64,000 nucleotides of DNA from Monarcha castaneiventris obscurior (Eukaryota; Chordata; Aves; Passeriformes; Monarchidae), in contig JAMPIT010000848.1 in the NCBI GenBank assembly GCA_026261815.1, positions 6,624,501 through 6,688,500 on the forward strand. Reading direction: 5' to 3'. The position numbers and the translations under genes are program-made. The notes below the pieces were generated by a model. That model had not been told where the DNA came from and did not search any database. It saw only the letters and a program-made list of their open reading frames with translations. Of this stretch, positions 1 through 13,262 are shown one piece after another (position 1 is the first letter of the stretch; the number at the start of each line of letters is the position of its first letter).

Positions 1-380
1 CAAGCTTAAGAAAAAAAGCCTTTCCTCCATGGTACTTTGACTTTTAGAGACTCCACAGAACTATCTCGTTAGAGTGGAGTTAATCAATGAAAAACTCCCA
101 GTTTTCCTGCTCCGGGAATGGCTGAGGAGCTGCTCGTGCAGATGCCCAGAGTCCGCAGGGATCTTCCCAGGGAGTCCTGCAGCAGGGAGCCCCAAACGAG
201 CACTGTGGAGCACAGCAGATGGGGTTTTATCAGCGGGTCTTTTCCTTCCCCCGCCATCTATCCTTTTCTACTTGAGTGACAGGAAAATCTCGCCTGGAAT
301 CGCCTCTGCCTGTGGACGGCGGGACCAGGTCTGTCCTCGTGGGTTTCAAATGGGAGGGAAAAGGAGGCTCAGCGTTCTAC

Positions 381-414
381 TGGATTTTTTTTTTTCTTCT
401 TTTTTTTTTTTTTC
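381..414 (+). repeat. Poly(T) tract
   Basis: A 34-bp run almost entirely of T, interrupted by CTTC. Low-complexity sequence at the left edge of the CpG-rich patch. Confidence 0.9.
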
Positions 415-479
415 CGTGAGACAGCCAAGAGAGAAAGACGGGGTGGGGGGGAAAGGAGAAAAAGCAGAACTTGAAGCAG

Positions 480-850
480 AATAGAGCGGGGCCATCCTCA
501 CAGGGACATGGCGCTCGGGGTGAGGCGATGCGGGAGCTGCGGGCACGGGGGGCAGCGCCGGGGGCATCCCTGCCGGGGCACGAACACGGCATAAACACGG
601 CACGAACACGGCACAAACACGGCACAAACACGGCACGAACACGGCATAAACACGGCACAAACACGGCACGAACACGGCACGAACACTGCTCCGGCAGGAG
701 CGAGCCCCGGCAGCTCCTCCGCAGGGCATTTCCCTGCGCTCCGCTGCCCCGGAGCAGCCGCTCCCGTGCTCCTGCCCCGGTGAGATTTTGCCTTCCTTTA
801 CCTCAGCCGAGTCCTGCGGATCTCCCTGGCGGCTCTGGCAAGCCGTGAAG
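480..850 (+). promoter_or_regulatory. CpG-rich patch, possible distal promoter and untranslated exon
   Basis: A GC- and CpG-rich island in otherwise AT-rich DNA, preceded by a long T/C tract (381-414). At 779/780 the sequence CCCCG|GTGAGATTTT is a good splice donor on the plus strand, so the patch could hold a first exon for a plus-strand transcript. ASIP is known to use distant untranslated exons, but nothing in the sequence ties this patch to ASIP, 15 kb away. Confidence 0.3.
579..688 (+). repeat. 11-bp minisatellite, ten units
   Basis: Ten head-to-tail 11-bp units of the form CACGAACACGG, CATAAACACGG or CACAAACACGG, the last one degenerate. It lies inside a CpG-rich patch (about 480-850). 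Long minus-strand open frames here are artefacts of the repeat. Confidence 0.97.
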
Positions 851-3800
851 TTTTTAGAACCGCCCCGACTTCGTTATTTTACCTTCCGCATTTATTTGCT
901 CCGCTTTTCTGTTCCACTCCAAGTCCTCCTTTTCCAGGCGCTGCCTGTGGTTTAGGTTGTTTGATTCCGTTTGGTGTTTCTGCCTCTTCAGGTTCTTTTT
1001 GGTGCAAATTTTGCTTTTTCGTTTAGTCTACTTGTAATGTTTTTTTTTTTCCTGAAATTATTTTAGATGTTGTATTATCTCTGTCCATTCTTTTATTACG
1101 TGATTTTAACATTAACAACATACATTTCCTAAGCTGTGTTTTTACACTGTTCCAATCAATTAGCGACATTATTTTATTCCCCTAAGTACAGTAAATAAAA
1201 TTATGATACAATGTTGAAATAAATCTTTACTTTCCTGATGCTTTCATAACTCCAGAAAGAGAAGGGATTAGATTTTATCTATTTTAGCAGCGATACTATT
1301 TCTCTTTTAACATCAGACTGTAATTATTTTTCTAACTTGCCCTGTCAGTTTTCTCTGTAGCACCTCACAAAAACTGATCCTACACCACATATATCCCGTT
1401 GTCCAGTCCTCCATTACTATTCTTAATATTCTTTAATTTTGTGCGAGTTCAGCAAGCAATGGTTGCTTTACACAGTTAACGAGATACCAAATGCAGAGAT
1501 CATTTCTCATTGCTGTTTGCAGCACCAGAATTTCTTTCGACATCAATTTATGCAGCAATCTATTTTATAGTCCCTGCAATGACTGGAAAATGAACAATTT
1601 TATGGGCCATTTTATTACAGTTGTTATTTTCCAAAAAGGATTAATTTCTTTCAGTTGTCCAGATTTTTGTCTACTTTTCCCTGCTTTATTTCTCCATCTG
1701 TACTTCACGGCTCTCTTGCTGCTGCTTTTCAGCCACACCACGAAGGCAGAGGAGAGCTCACGGTGTTCTAAAGCCCTTGCTGCTGTGCCTGGAAATTTCG
1801 GATTTTCTCAGCATCTTAATGTGAGAAACTCTGCCCGAGGCAGGGAAGGTCCTGCAGAAGCATCGCTGCTCTGCCCCTTTGGAATTCCAGGCACTTTAAG
1901 TCTCTCATTTTAGACAGTTTAATCAATCTCTATCAAAAAAAGAAAAGGTCTTTTGATGCTTATTAGGGCTTGAAGGCAGATTTTTGTCGTTTGGTTTTGG
2001 TGGTGATGTGGAGCCTTTTTTGTTGTTGGTTTTAGTCGGGTTTGGGTTTTCGTTGGTTATTTGTTCTGGTTTGGGTTTTTTTCCCCCAAGAACATCTCGT
2101 GTTTGCTTTACAGATATCAGAGTTTCACTTCCTGATGCATCTCCCACTTGATAGAATAATTACTTTTTTCCCCACTGAGGCAGGCTCAGAAAGCTTTCAC
2201 AGCATTCTAGTCCAAATGCAAAAATACACAAATGGTAACAGATAGAGTATTTTCCCTTGTTATCTTTCCTTTTTCTTGGACATAAAAAACCTCAATTCAC
2301 TGAAAACTGAAGGATTTTGCCAGCTTAAATATAGATTTTTTTTTCTTTATGATTCCCTTCAATCTATTATACAGAGACACAGAAGCAGAGATTCACACAT
2401 GAATTAGCCCCCGGTATTTTGCAGACTAAACACCTACTAAAACCCTCGACTAAATAATTAACACCTTGTTAATTAAGTGTGCATGCTCATGGAGGATATT
2501 TGCATAGAAGAAATGTTAACTTTCTTATTTTTTAAATATTACTAACATTCCTTTTAAAAAGCAAATTTGATGGAAAAAAACCCCAAGCCTGAGTGGAATA
2601 GTCTTATTTTTTTTCTTTCAAATCACACAATTTCAAATTTCTTTCCTCGGGTGGTTAAACTTTTATTTAATTTGCAATAAGCATATTGAATTTCAGTGAT
2701 TAGGAAACAGAAGCACTCTGCAGGGAACGCTCACTACACCTTTTCCATTTGGTTCTCGCTGCATTTTGAAATGCTCACGCCATTAAAAAAACAACCTGGG
2801 ATAACGAGAATGGAATTACATTACAGGTAGTATTGAATTAAGGATTTCAAATCCACTCAACATTATAATTACATCTGTTTAGCAAAATATGAAATACGGG
2901 TTTTGTCCTGACAGTAGAAATATCCCAGTTAAAAATGTCTGGGTGTGCACATCAGCCTCTTCCTATTTCCCGGCAGAGCAAAATTTTAAATTAATTTTGC
3001 CATGAACCTTTCAAAAGTGCCCACAACTGAGGTATTTCCTGCACCAGTGGAAAGAAACCCTAGAAGGCTGCTTGGAGCAGCTGCAGGTCCCAGATCCAGC
3101 TGCTGATGGCAGCAGGGACGTTCTTTTGGGGGAACACTCTGGGAAGGCACAGCTAACAGAGACATCCATGGTTTTTGTGGCTGGAAATGCACTTGCTTAA
3201 AAGGAAAATTAAGAAAGTGGCCAATTCCCAGTGGGGAACCACCCAGGGGCTCACAGTGAATCATCAGATGTAACATATGTTACTACATATTTTATATATA
3301 TTTATATATATAAATAATATATACTTAGATATTGGTTAAGATTCACTCTGACTTTTTAATCCTTTCTGTGTTGAATTTCAAAGCTTGTTCTTTCAGTATA
3401 TTCCTAAGATTTTGAAATAGGCTGCTTCAATAGGTCTGACTCAATACCTGACACTCTGGAAGCAACTTTTGCTTCCATTACCTAAAGTGGTTTCAGAGAT
3501 ATCAAAATGTAAGATAAAAAATAAATACATTTAAAATATTTTTTAATTAAAAATAGATTTTTTTAAAAGTTAAAAAAAAAAGAAAAACACTTGAAAATAA
3601 GTAAGTGGAGAGGTAGGTCAGGTTGGTGGGAAAACTGTAGTGGCATAACTGTAAAAGCAATGTCTTTGGCTCCACAATTGTATGCGTCTCCAAAATTCCA
3701 GAGCTGAAGTGAACATCTGCAGTCCTGGCACAGCTTCAGGGACTGGTAAGATCACAAATAAAACTGGAGTTCTAGTCATTAGCTAGCCCATAACACAGAC

Positions 3801-6800
3801 AATGATTCCAGCAATTTTGCTTAGAAGCTGTATTTCTTAGAAAAAAAATATTAAAAATCAAGTTTCTGTAGCAGAAAAGCCAAAGACAGAAGTTCTAAAG
3901 TATGGTTGTTAGTGAACCAGAACGGTCCAAATCCTGGAAATGTTTTGGACCTGGCTTCTACTTCTGGCAGCTTCATCTCATCAGAGCTTTGTCATCTCAC
4001 TTGAAAACCCAATTTTTACCCCGTTCTCATTCTAATCCTGCCAAGCACACTCAGGAACTGAGACACTCTCCATTTTCCCTTTGGAATCCCAGGAACTGAG
4101 CTTTGGGGGCTCTTTTTAGACATATTTTTTCAACTTCTTTGATCTTTCTTTGGCTTATCCAAACACTTTCCAATAAATTAGTGGTGGTCTTGGAGAGCCT
4201 TGCAGACACAGCCACACCAATCTCAAACAAATATTCCCCCTCCTATTGAAGTTGCTCCAATTTTCCTCCTTGAGAGCTCCATTAGCACTTTTGACAGCAA
4301 TGTAACTCTGTGACCCCATTTCCACCACAATCCCAAACCCTTTTGCACTCCTGCTGCCCAGAAGAGCATTTCTCATCCCAAATGCACAACATACGTTCTC
4401 TCCCTTAGGTGTTTGTCCATCATTACTTCATTCTTAGAAGGTTTGTTGTTCTCCTATGGGCAGTTAGTCCATTAATTAATGTCACTACCAGACATTTGTC
4501 TTCATCCTTACTTCCCACTTCTGGGCTACACATGGATTTCCCTCCTTCCCTGGAAAAGCTGTGCCTCACAGTGCTTTGTAGAGACAGTCCAGATGTCCCA
4601 CTGATCTTGCACAGATACCCAAGACTCCTCTGATGTCTTCCTTCCATATGGGACAGGACATCTGAGTCCCTGATCCCAGGATTTTCCACACACAGGCAAG
4701 AGCAACGCAAATAATCTTATTTTCTATTTCCTCATTTCTAGGGGGGGCACATGAGTGTAACAGATGTAAGTTTGCAGCTGCTCCATGCAAATCCAATGGC
4801 TCCAGGTATTCTTACTTGTCTGTGCCACAGTCAGGATAACACTGCCTTGCCAGGATGTGGAAGGAATGTCCAGAAATCTCCTTTTCTCCCCATCAGCAGC
4901 CAGGAAGGTCTCTCTCCTCCCTGCCACTCAGCACTCTCAGCTGGGGCAGGCCAACATGTGTCACCAATATACAGGTGGTGTTCTCAAGAAGAAATCGTGT
5001 TTCCCATCCAAGATTTATGTGAGTCAGACCCTCTCACTGAAGAAGTCAAGGACACAGGCAGAAAAAGGAATGGGATATTTAGAAACTTCATTATACATGG
5101 AGCACAAATTCAAGTCTTTTATCATTCTCTTTTAAATGTAACCCCTTAGTCATAACCCCTTCAAGTTTCCCTTCAGCAAGTCTGTCTGCCATAAGACAAG
5201 CAGGAATTCCTCCCTTCTCCATGGCATCTCCCTAGGCCTTTCCCACCTGGGTAGAACACAGCTCGCATCAGAGTTACTTCTTTAGATGTTAGTTCTAAGT
5301 ATTTCTGTTATTAATCTATTTCTAGTTTGGAGATTCGCTCCATCCTCTGTTGTGGCATCTGACATCTGTATGAAAAGTGAGACAAGGATCCAACCCTTGA
5401 TGGTGCTTTAAATGCACCATCACACTGGATAGTTCCTGGGAGGGTGCAGCTTTGTCTAGTTTGGGGGCTCTTTTTGAATCTGTGTTAGTTTTGCACATGA
5501 GAAGTGTCAGAGCAGACTGACTGACAGACATCTAATTCATTCCTAATTCTCCCCGACTTTGGAGACTGAATAATTAACTCCAGGCAAGGATTGCTGTGCT
5601 TCCTTACCCTGCACATGGCAAAGGTTTCCCTTACATCTCATCCTGTAACCTCTTTTCTCCTGTAATTCAAACCTCTGCTTGTTGTTGTGTCCATCCTGCA
5701 CAAAGAACAGAGCATCTGAGCAGGAATGGCTCCAAATGGGCAGCAAGAGAGAGGATAACAAGCAGAGTCATTTATCCTGAGTTGCAGAGACTGTGATGGA
5801 CAAGTTTTACTTCTACGAGGACTCTTCCTTTTCAGTCTTACCACAGTTATCTCAGAAAGCCAGTGAGTCTTGGCTCCTTGCTGCCATCAAGTGTGATTCC
5901 CACCTTTTTTACCTGGAATCTGAGCTATGATGGCACAGAGAACTCAGCTGAAGGTCCTCCAGAGGGAAATTGGTTTTCTTCATTTTCAGCCTATCCAAGC
6001 TCAAGTGGTTTTGGTCTGAACAGTCTGACATATGCCTAATTACAGGGGGCTTGATAAACCAGCATAGCTGTGAGAGAAAAATACACAGGGTGGTTTGAAA
6101 GAGTCTGTGCTGAGCTGTCCCCCCTCACATACACACACATACACACAGAGTTAAAAATGGTTGCATTTCTATTTATTTACACAATAATATATACAGCATC
6201 TGTAAATCAGGGGTTTTAAATATGTGCAAGCCCAATTATGCCTGTCACTGCATATTCCTGCACATGGCAAATCTTTTCTGTATTGTCTGACCTTCCTAAC
6301 TCTGTAGGCATCAAGGAGCCCCACACAGCTGGAGGTCATAGGAAGGATTGGTGCAAAAAAAGGGAATTTTTACCAGGTGGAGTATAAGGAAGTTGGGTGT
6401 GAAGCACAAGATCACTGGAGATGTTGCTGGATCACCTTTTATCTCAGGCAATTATTATTCTTTGCTGGCATTCATTCTGACTTACACACATTTTTGTTCC
6501 ACAGGGGTGACCAAAACTGGACATGATTCCCTAAATGAAGGCCAGTATGTGCATAGAATATTAAATGCTTTCATATTTCAGTTACAAAATACTTCTCTAG
6601 ACACACCCTAGAATTCAATTTCCTTTCTATGCACTGCTGCATGTTCTCACTCTTGGTCATGCTGTGAACAATACAGCCAGTTCTTCTATAATTTGAAATC
6701 CAGAAGTCATTACCTTCAGAAATTTATGGTTTTTTGCTCTCAGCCTTAAGTGTTTGAACGTGGCCTCTGCACTGTTGCATCTCACCCAGTTCCACTGCTT

Positions 6801-9339
6801 CATTCTTCAGGATTATCCAGCTGGAGATGCTGAGGGCAAAGCAGGGAAGCAATAAAAGTGCAAAGGAAAAAGGACTAAATACATGGCAGGCAAGAGAAAA
6901 TTGCCTAAAGAGAATTCTGTCAAAAGTAACAGGGCACAGTGGATGGCTGAAAATGAAACAAAACAGAAAATCGAAATAAAAGGAGCAAGAAGGGTAGATT
7001 GAGTTCAGTAAGTTAAAAAAATGTTAAAGTTAAAATTGCACAGAAACAGCATATTGCATCACACACTACAGAATTCCCTCTGGTGCACTTCTCTCTGTAC
7101 AACAAACACAATTAATTTTAGTGAACTGATTGTGGGATTGGCATAGAGGAACTAGAGAAGAGACAGTGCCTCTTGGACCAGGCCCCTGTAATTGGGAATG
7201 GCAAAAAAAAATACACAAAAGACCAGACAGAGTCTGGAAGAGCGAACCAAAGGAATGAGAATGAGTCAAGAGATGCCCTCCAGCACCATTTGCCAGTTTG
7301 ACTTTGGTCAATAGTATGTTACAGGGGTTTCTTCAATTTAAAGATGAAAAGAAGCAGAAATCTGGATGTAACACACTGGCATCCCATAAGAAATCCTAAT
7401 CCTAGAAATTCACGTCCTTTTTTTTTTCCTGCTTGAAAACAAGTGTAGATGACACCATTTTATACAGATGAATAAGGATTTAAACCCATTTTATTAAAAG
7501 GGAAAGCTGAGTTCTTTCAGCCACCTGGGCACAGCAGGGAGGAATTTGGTGTCCTGCCATCCCACCACGCTCTGAGCAAGGGTCTGTCCCTCTCTGGCAG
7601 CATCTGGGCACATGGATGAAACCCCTGACTGGAAGGGGTGTGAACACCAAGCTTCACTTGCAGCTCTGCCTCCAGGGTCATTCCTGGAAAGCCTAAGGGA
7701 ACTTACGTGGGTTGGAGAAAAACATTAGCTGGTAGCTTTAAGTAGAAAACTGTAAAAAGACCCTCAACTGTTACATTTAAAAGAAAAAAGACTTGGACCT
7801 GATTTTGTTTGAAAGCTGGAAAAAAATTGACTTTCAGCTCCAGACATGGCTGTCTCCACAGACAGCACATGGATCAGTTCTAACCACACCGAGTTTATAT
7901 TTAGGACCCAAGCACCACAACTGAATGCTTTGCTTTTTTTTTTTTTTAATGAGCTGAAATGCAAAAGTAGGACATGAAATAATGAATGAAGTGTGAGACT
8001 GGAACACTCTTGGAACCTGCTTTCCACAACCATGGACAGTTTTTTATGAGCAAATCAAAAAAGAGAAGTTAGAATGAATAATGCCCAGAAATAAGTACAC
8101 AAACGGGACAATCCAATAGTGACATTTATCCTGGCTCTTGAATAACAAAAAATAGATATATGGAGGGGTGGAATCAATAACCATTGACTCATAAATAAGG
8201 GATCATGTTCAGAACAAACACAACAGCTCTTGTGGTTTGTGTAAACACATTTGTGCAATGATTACTGTAGTTATGTGTAAAGGTTAATCTGAATTCCTGA
8301 TTCAATGTCAAAACCCAGTGGGATTAGCATTGTGCTACTCACACTCCAGAACAGCCGAGTTTGGCAGAGCTGGAGTGCTGGGGTAATTATAACTAATTAC
8401 TATGCACTGTAACATAATATAACTCTGAACCAATGAAACACAAACCCTGCAGAGAGATGTCCATGCAGGCACTGGAGCTGGCAGTGGCCACAACACTTCT
8501 CTGCAAGCAATGCAGTGGTTTTGTGGTGAATATTCTAATTTCCATTAACCAATCTAGAACAAGCTACAAATCTTATAACATTTACGCACAGCCTATAGGA
8601 ATCATTGTATTACCATATGGGGTTACATTTTAAACTCTAAAAACTACGTTTTGGACCCTCTGCTAAGCTGGGAGGGTCTGCTCTGACCCTTGGGCCTTTC
8701 TGCAAGCAGAGGGCATTGTTTAATCAAAGGGGATTATCTTCAGCTGGCCACACCATTGTTTTCCAGTTGTTCAGTAACTGGGGTTGGGTAACTCAAAGCT
8801 TGTCTTCATTTCAATCTCACTTATAGTTTTCATATTCTCAGCATCTTTAGCCAGGCAGTCACATCTATGAGCCTGTTCTCCCACACAGTGGTATTTATTA
8901 CTCTGCATCTCGCTGTGCTGCAGAAAAGAGGAAAACTGGGAGTATATTGAGGGTTTCCCACTATGATCAGTAGCAGATGGAGATAAATGGGGTATCTCCC
9001 AAAGGGAAAAGCCATGTGTACTGTCTGTCCAGTGCAGACTGGAGGTCAAATGGAGGGGATGGATGTGCACACAGAGACTTCCCTTACTGGGAAATAGCCT
9101 TCCCCTCTCCTGGCAAAGTCACTGGAGGTGAAAAGATTAGAAAACGTTTGGAAACTGAGCTTCATGAGCAATCCCAGAGAAACCCTTCATCTCAGTCTGA
9201 GGGCGGGCTGTGTAAAACAACCTGGTTGTGTCCTCCTCCAACAACATGAACTGTGGCACAAGTGCCAAGTGGAACTTGAGTAAAATATGAATAGATCCAA
9301 ATGCTGAGGAAAACATACTCCCTGGTGTAGAATAATAAA
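851..9339. other. Noncoding DNA upstream of ASIP, no gene seen
   Basis: AT-rich single-copy-looking sequence. It holds a G/T-rich low-complexity stretch at about 1985-2092, an (AT)n run at 3286-3322, A-rich DNA at 3530-3590 and a short CA-rich run at 6125-6150. Open frames are short and have no protein-like composition. No RNA gene recognised. Confidence 0.6.
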
Positions 9340-9515
9340 ATCATAGAACCACAGAATGGTTTGGGTTGGAAGGGACCTCAGAGATGATCCAGGTCCACCC
9401 CCTACCATGGGCAGGGACACCTCCCACTATCCCAGGCTGCTCCAAACCCTGTCCAAACTGGCCTTGGACACTTCTAGGGATGGGACATCCATGTCCCTGC
9501 AAAATTAGAAATTCC
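9340..9515 (-). mobile_element. CR1 LINE 3' fragment
   Basis: Contains the CR1 3' tail seen in reverse (ATCATAGAACCACAGAATGG) and the segment with GGTTTGGGTTGGAAGGGACC. Minus-strand orientation; 5' truncated as is normal for CR1. Confidence 0.88.
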
Positions 9516-10590
9516 TTTCATTTTTATTCATATTTGGATGTGCTCAAGAATTTTCTTTTTGCAATTGGATTTGAAAAGCATGAAAGTTTAATCACCAAGT
9601 GGTCTAATAACTAAGACCAGAACACGACAGGGGAACAGAAACATGCTGGTTTTTCCCTCTCATGCTTCCAAGGATCCACCTCAACATATGAAAGGCAGAC
9701 CTCACCCTAACCCAGCTGGAACTGAGCGTGTGTTGAGTGTATTTCCAATCTGCAGAGTCACATTTCCACATTAAGGTCTCACTCAACTTTCCACTTATTT
9801 TAACAGCATGAAAAACAAAGGCAGATGTGCTCGGTGGGGATGGCAAAGAGCTGTCCAGGGGGGCGTGGGCAAGGGGATTGAGGCGTTCAGGTGTCCACCC
9901 AAACACCAAAAACTCTCTGCAAGGTCTGGCCCTGTCATTATTCTCTCAGAGGTGTATGGCAGGTCCACACCAAAAAGGGATGCTGAGATTATCAGCCCAG
10001 TCCCCCAGCACTGAGTGAAACAACTGAAATTCAGTGAGATTCAGGTCAGAATCCAAGCAGAGCCACCAGGTTTGTTCTGTGGGGACACTTTGCTTGCATC
10101 AATTTCAATTCAAATTATTTTGTTTGAGGAGGAGTAGCAGCTATTTCTTTGGTTTTCTGTGTGTGTTTTCATCTCTTTACAGCCCTGAAAAAGCACCCAT
10201 CTTTGCAGTGCATTCTGTGCAGTCAGTCCTGAGCTGTTGTTAGGGAACTTATAAGGCAGAGGAGCCCCTGTGGCTGGGCCAGCAGAGCTCTGCTTGGAGC
10301 ACTGGTGATTCCCATTTGTCTCCAAGTGCCCCTTAACACACCATTTCCCTTTTTACTGCTATTCCTTTGCTGAAACCTGATGGTTGAGGTGGGATTGCTC
10401 TGCAGACTGGATAGGACGGTTCTAGGTGACCATGGAATTCCCTCAGGAGATCCCCGATCATCCCATTAACTTCCATGTTTCATTTCCCAAATTTTTCAGT
10501 CTCTCACCCTCTAAAAATCTCAACACCTTTCAAGGCAGCAACTAATTCTTCCTTTTTTCCTTGCACTCCCTTTTTTTCCTGTCCTCTCCT

Positions 10591-10671
10591 ATGGGCATGG
10601 TGGCGTTGGGTCAAAGGTTGGACTCGGTGATCTTGGAGTTCTTTCCCAGCCTCAATGATTCCAGGATCCTT
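10591..10671 (+). mobile_element. Short CR1 LINE 3' fragment
   Basis: Plus-strand CR1 end: GGTTGGACTCGGTGATCTTG followed by a diverged form of the terminal AATGATTCC. About 80 bp. Confidence 0.75.
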
Positions 10672-11763
10672 TTCAAGGCAGAAGCCCAGTGTAGGTGAAG
10701 ATTTACTGAGTGCTGTAAAATGGTTTTCTGCATTTTATAGGTCTTTGTTCGCCTACATTAACATCTTATTTTTCCAAGCAGCTGTTTTCAGCTCTTTATA
10801 AGGATGCTGATTTATTTGTAATAAATAAACTTCAGTCTGAAGTTGTCAGAAAATCTGTCTAAGAAAATTTGAACTTGTCCCTTCTGGTATTCATGGCAGA
10901 CTTTTTGTATGGAATGTCTCACACTCTTCACTCTATTGTGGATGAAGATAAATCTCTGAACAGAGTGAAATCAACTGTGACAGGAAATCAGTTCTCCTCA
11001 AAAGTATTGAATAGACTGGGGTGCTTCCAGACAAACCAAATTTCCATGAAGAATTTAAATATGACACCACAAAAAACTGACTAAAATTAGAAAAAAGTTG
11101 TTTCCCATCATCTGTCATTTTCCAAATTTACAGTCAGGAAAAATGCTTGTGAAAGGCAGCAGTTGGGGTAAAGATTAAAATCCCTTATTTACGCATTGAA
11201 TATAACAATCCAAAGCAGAGAGGCAATGGCACAGAAAAGGGTACTGTGATCTCTGATGACAGTCAATAAACTTTCAAATGTCTGCCTTTGTTTTGGTTTT
11301 AAATAGAATTCTGTTATTCCCTTGACAATCAAGACCACTGCAACATGTTAACCATTTCCTTACATGATTTGCTGAACTGCAGCTAAAGTTCACTGCTTAA
11401 ATTTCATCACTGGGCAAGACTGTCTCCAAAATTTTAAAAATCATATGTTAAAGTTCTCCTCTCACATTTTAGCAACAGGAAATGGGAACCCTCTCAAGAC
11501 TCCACTATTAAAGCTGTTACTTCTGAATTGTTAGGGGCTCAAAAGGAAAATAAACTTTTAAATTTAAGTGCTCAGAAAGAAACAGATGTGAAGATAGCTA
11601 GGGGTATGGAAAACAGTTTGATTGCTTTAAGCAGCCTTTGATGAGTCCCAGAAGGAAAATAATGGGGAAAACAGAAAAGTAAACCTCTCTTTAATTCCAG
11701 AAAAAGAAAACAGACTTATGGAAGGGTTTTGCAATACGATGCAAAAGAGGAAACCCAAGATTA

Positions 11764-11935
11764 ATCATAGAATCATGGAATATTCTGAGGTTGGAGGGGC
11801 CCACAAGGATCATCCAGTCCAACCCCTGGCCCTGCACAGGACACCCCAACAATCCCACCCTGAGCATCCCTGAGAATGTTGTCCAAATGCTCCTCGAGCT
11901 CTGGCAGATTTGGGGCCATGAACACCTTTTTGCTT
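11764..11935 (-). mobile_element. CR1 LINE 3' fragment abutting LTR copy A
   Basis: Begins ATCATAGAATCATGGAATAT and continues with the CR1 variant in which 'ggccctgcacaggacacccc' follows. The solo LTR at 11936 begins just beyond or within it, so the LTR is probably the younger insertion. Confidence 0.85.
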
Positions 11936-12370
11936 TGATGCCTTAGGTTTTAACTTTTATATTTTACAATTTGTGTACTGCTTAGAGTGTAACTCTGAAG
12001 TTCCTTGTAGCCTGGAATTTCTGCTCTCTCGTGCTGGGCAGACACAACAAAGCCTCTCCAGGCTTTGCCTTCAAGGACAGCCAGGCTCTTCTAGGCCCAA
12101 AATGTGTAACCCAAAGCCTCTAAGGGGGGAGCAAGCTGAGGGGAGTTACATCATTAACCTGGGGCTTTAATTGGAGAATTAACCGTGGTATGCAAATGAA
12201 CCAAACCTATAAAGGTGTGAAGAACTCGTGACCTGGGGTCCATCTTGGGGTCCATTTCTTGAAGGCAGCCTCTGGCTCCCCCAGGGTGCACCTTGAAGGC
12301 CTTCAAATAAACACCGACCTTTATTCCCTTACTCTTGTCTAGTCTCTGTTTCTAGGTGGAGAAGGCATCA
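11936..12370 (+). mobile_element. Solo LTR of an endogenous retrovirus (copy A)
   Basis: A complete 435-bp LTR with inverted ends TGATGCC and GGCATCA, flanked by a 4-bp direct repeat GCTT (11932-11935 and 12371-12374). Internal order fits U3-R-U5 on the plus strand: octamer ATGCAAAT at 12190-12197, TATAAA at 12208-12213, AATAAA at 12306-12311. No internal retroviral sequence adjoins it, so it is a solo LTR. It lies 3.5 kb upstream of the first ASIP coding exon in the same orientation as ASIP. A second copy is at 45486-45923. Confidence 0.88.
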
Positions 12371-13034
12371 GCTTCACTTCTGATCCCACTTTCCTCCTCC
12401 TTCACCCCTCCATGAACTCAGCTGCTCACACCTCGCAGCTCCTGCTGCTCCAGGGAGCGTTGCTTTTCCAGCCAGTGGGTAGAATTTCACAGATCAAATG
12501 CATATTCACCAATATGTGCAGTTTCCAGGTTCAAACACTCACCCCAGGGCTGTAAAATCCCTGCCACCCAAGGTTTACATTTCCACCCCATCCATCATTC
12601 AGGTGTCACTGTTTGAAGTGAACAGATGCCAGCTGTAGAATTTTACTGCTTGCTCAGACAAAATCATATCCATTGGCAATTTTGCTGAGATAAAGACAAG
12701 GAACTACAATGGAAACAGCGTGTTGGGGTGGAAGCTTGTTTAAACAGTACCTTGGGGCAGGTCAGTGTGGTGTCCACCAGGCAGCTCTGTGACAGCCAAC
12801 ACTCCAGCTGGGCAGCACATGCTGACCTGAACACCACAGGAGTCTTACAGAGCATATCCTGCAACGATATGCAACTAAAAAGTTACTTTAAAAAGCAAAA
12901 TCTGCAGCATGAACACCACTATGTGCAAAGCAAAACAGCTTCCAGCTCACCAGCTTGCTCTCTTCACTCCAGCTCAGGGCAAGGAAAGAAACAGAGCCCA
13001 AATGTCTCCATCCACCTGCCACAGACAAGCCCTG

Positions 13035-13262
13035 TCACAGAATCGTGGCATAGATTGGGTTGGAAGTGACCTTTAAAGGTTATTTAGTCCAACTCCCCTG
13101 CCATGAGCATGGACATCTTCATCCAAACCAGGTTGCTTAAAGACCTTCCAACCTGACCTCAAATGTTTCCTGGGATGGGGCATCAGTGCCTTCCTGGATA
13201 ACCCGTGCCAGTGTTTTACCACCCTCACTGTAAAAAATTTCTTTCTTCCCTATAAGCCTAGA
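13035..13262 (-). mobile_element. CR1 LINE 3' fragment
   Basis: Reverse CR1 tail (CACAGAATCGTGGCATAGAT) followed by the typical TTGGGTTGGAAGTGACC and 'caccctcactgtaaa' segments. Diverged from the youngest CR1 copies. Confidence 0.88.

Noticed and set aside
346..729. Minus-strand frames rich in Cys-Arg-Val repeats
   Set aside because: Direct translations of the 11-bp minisatellite.
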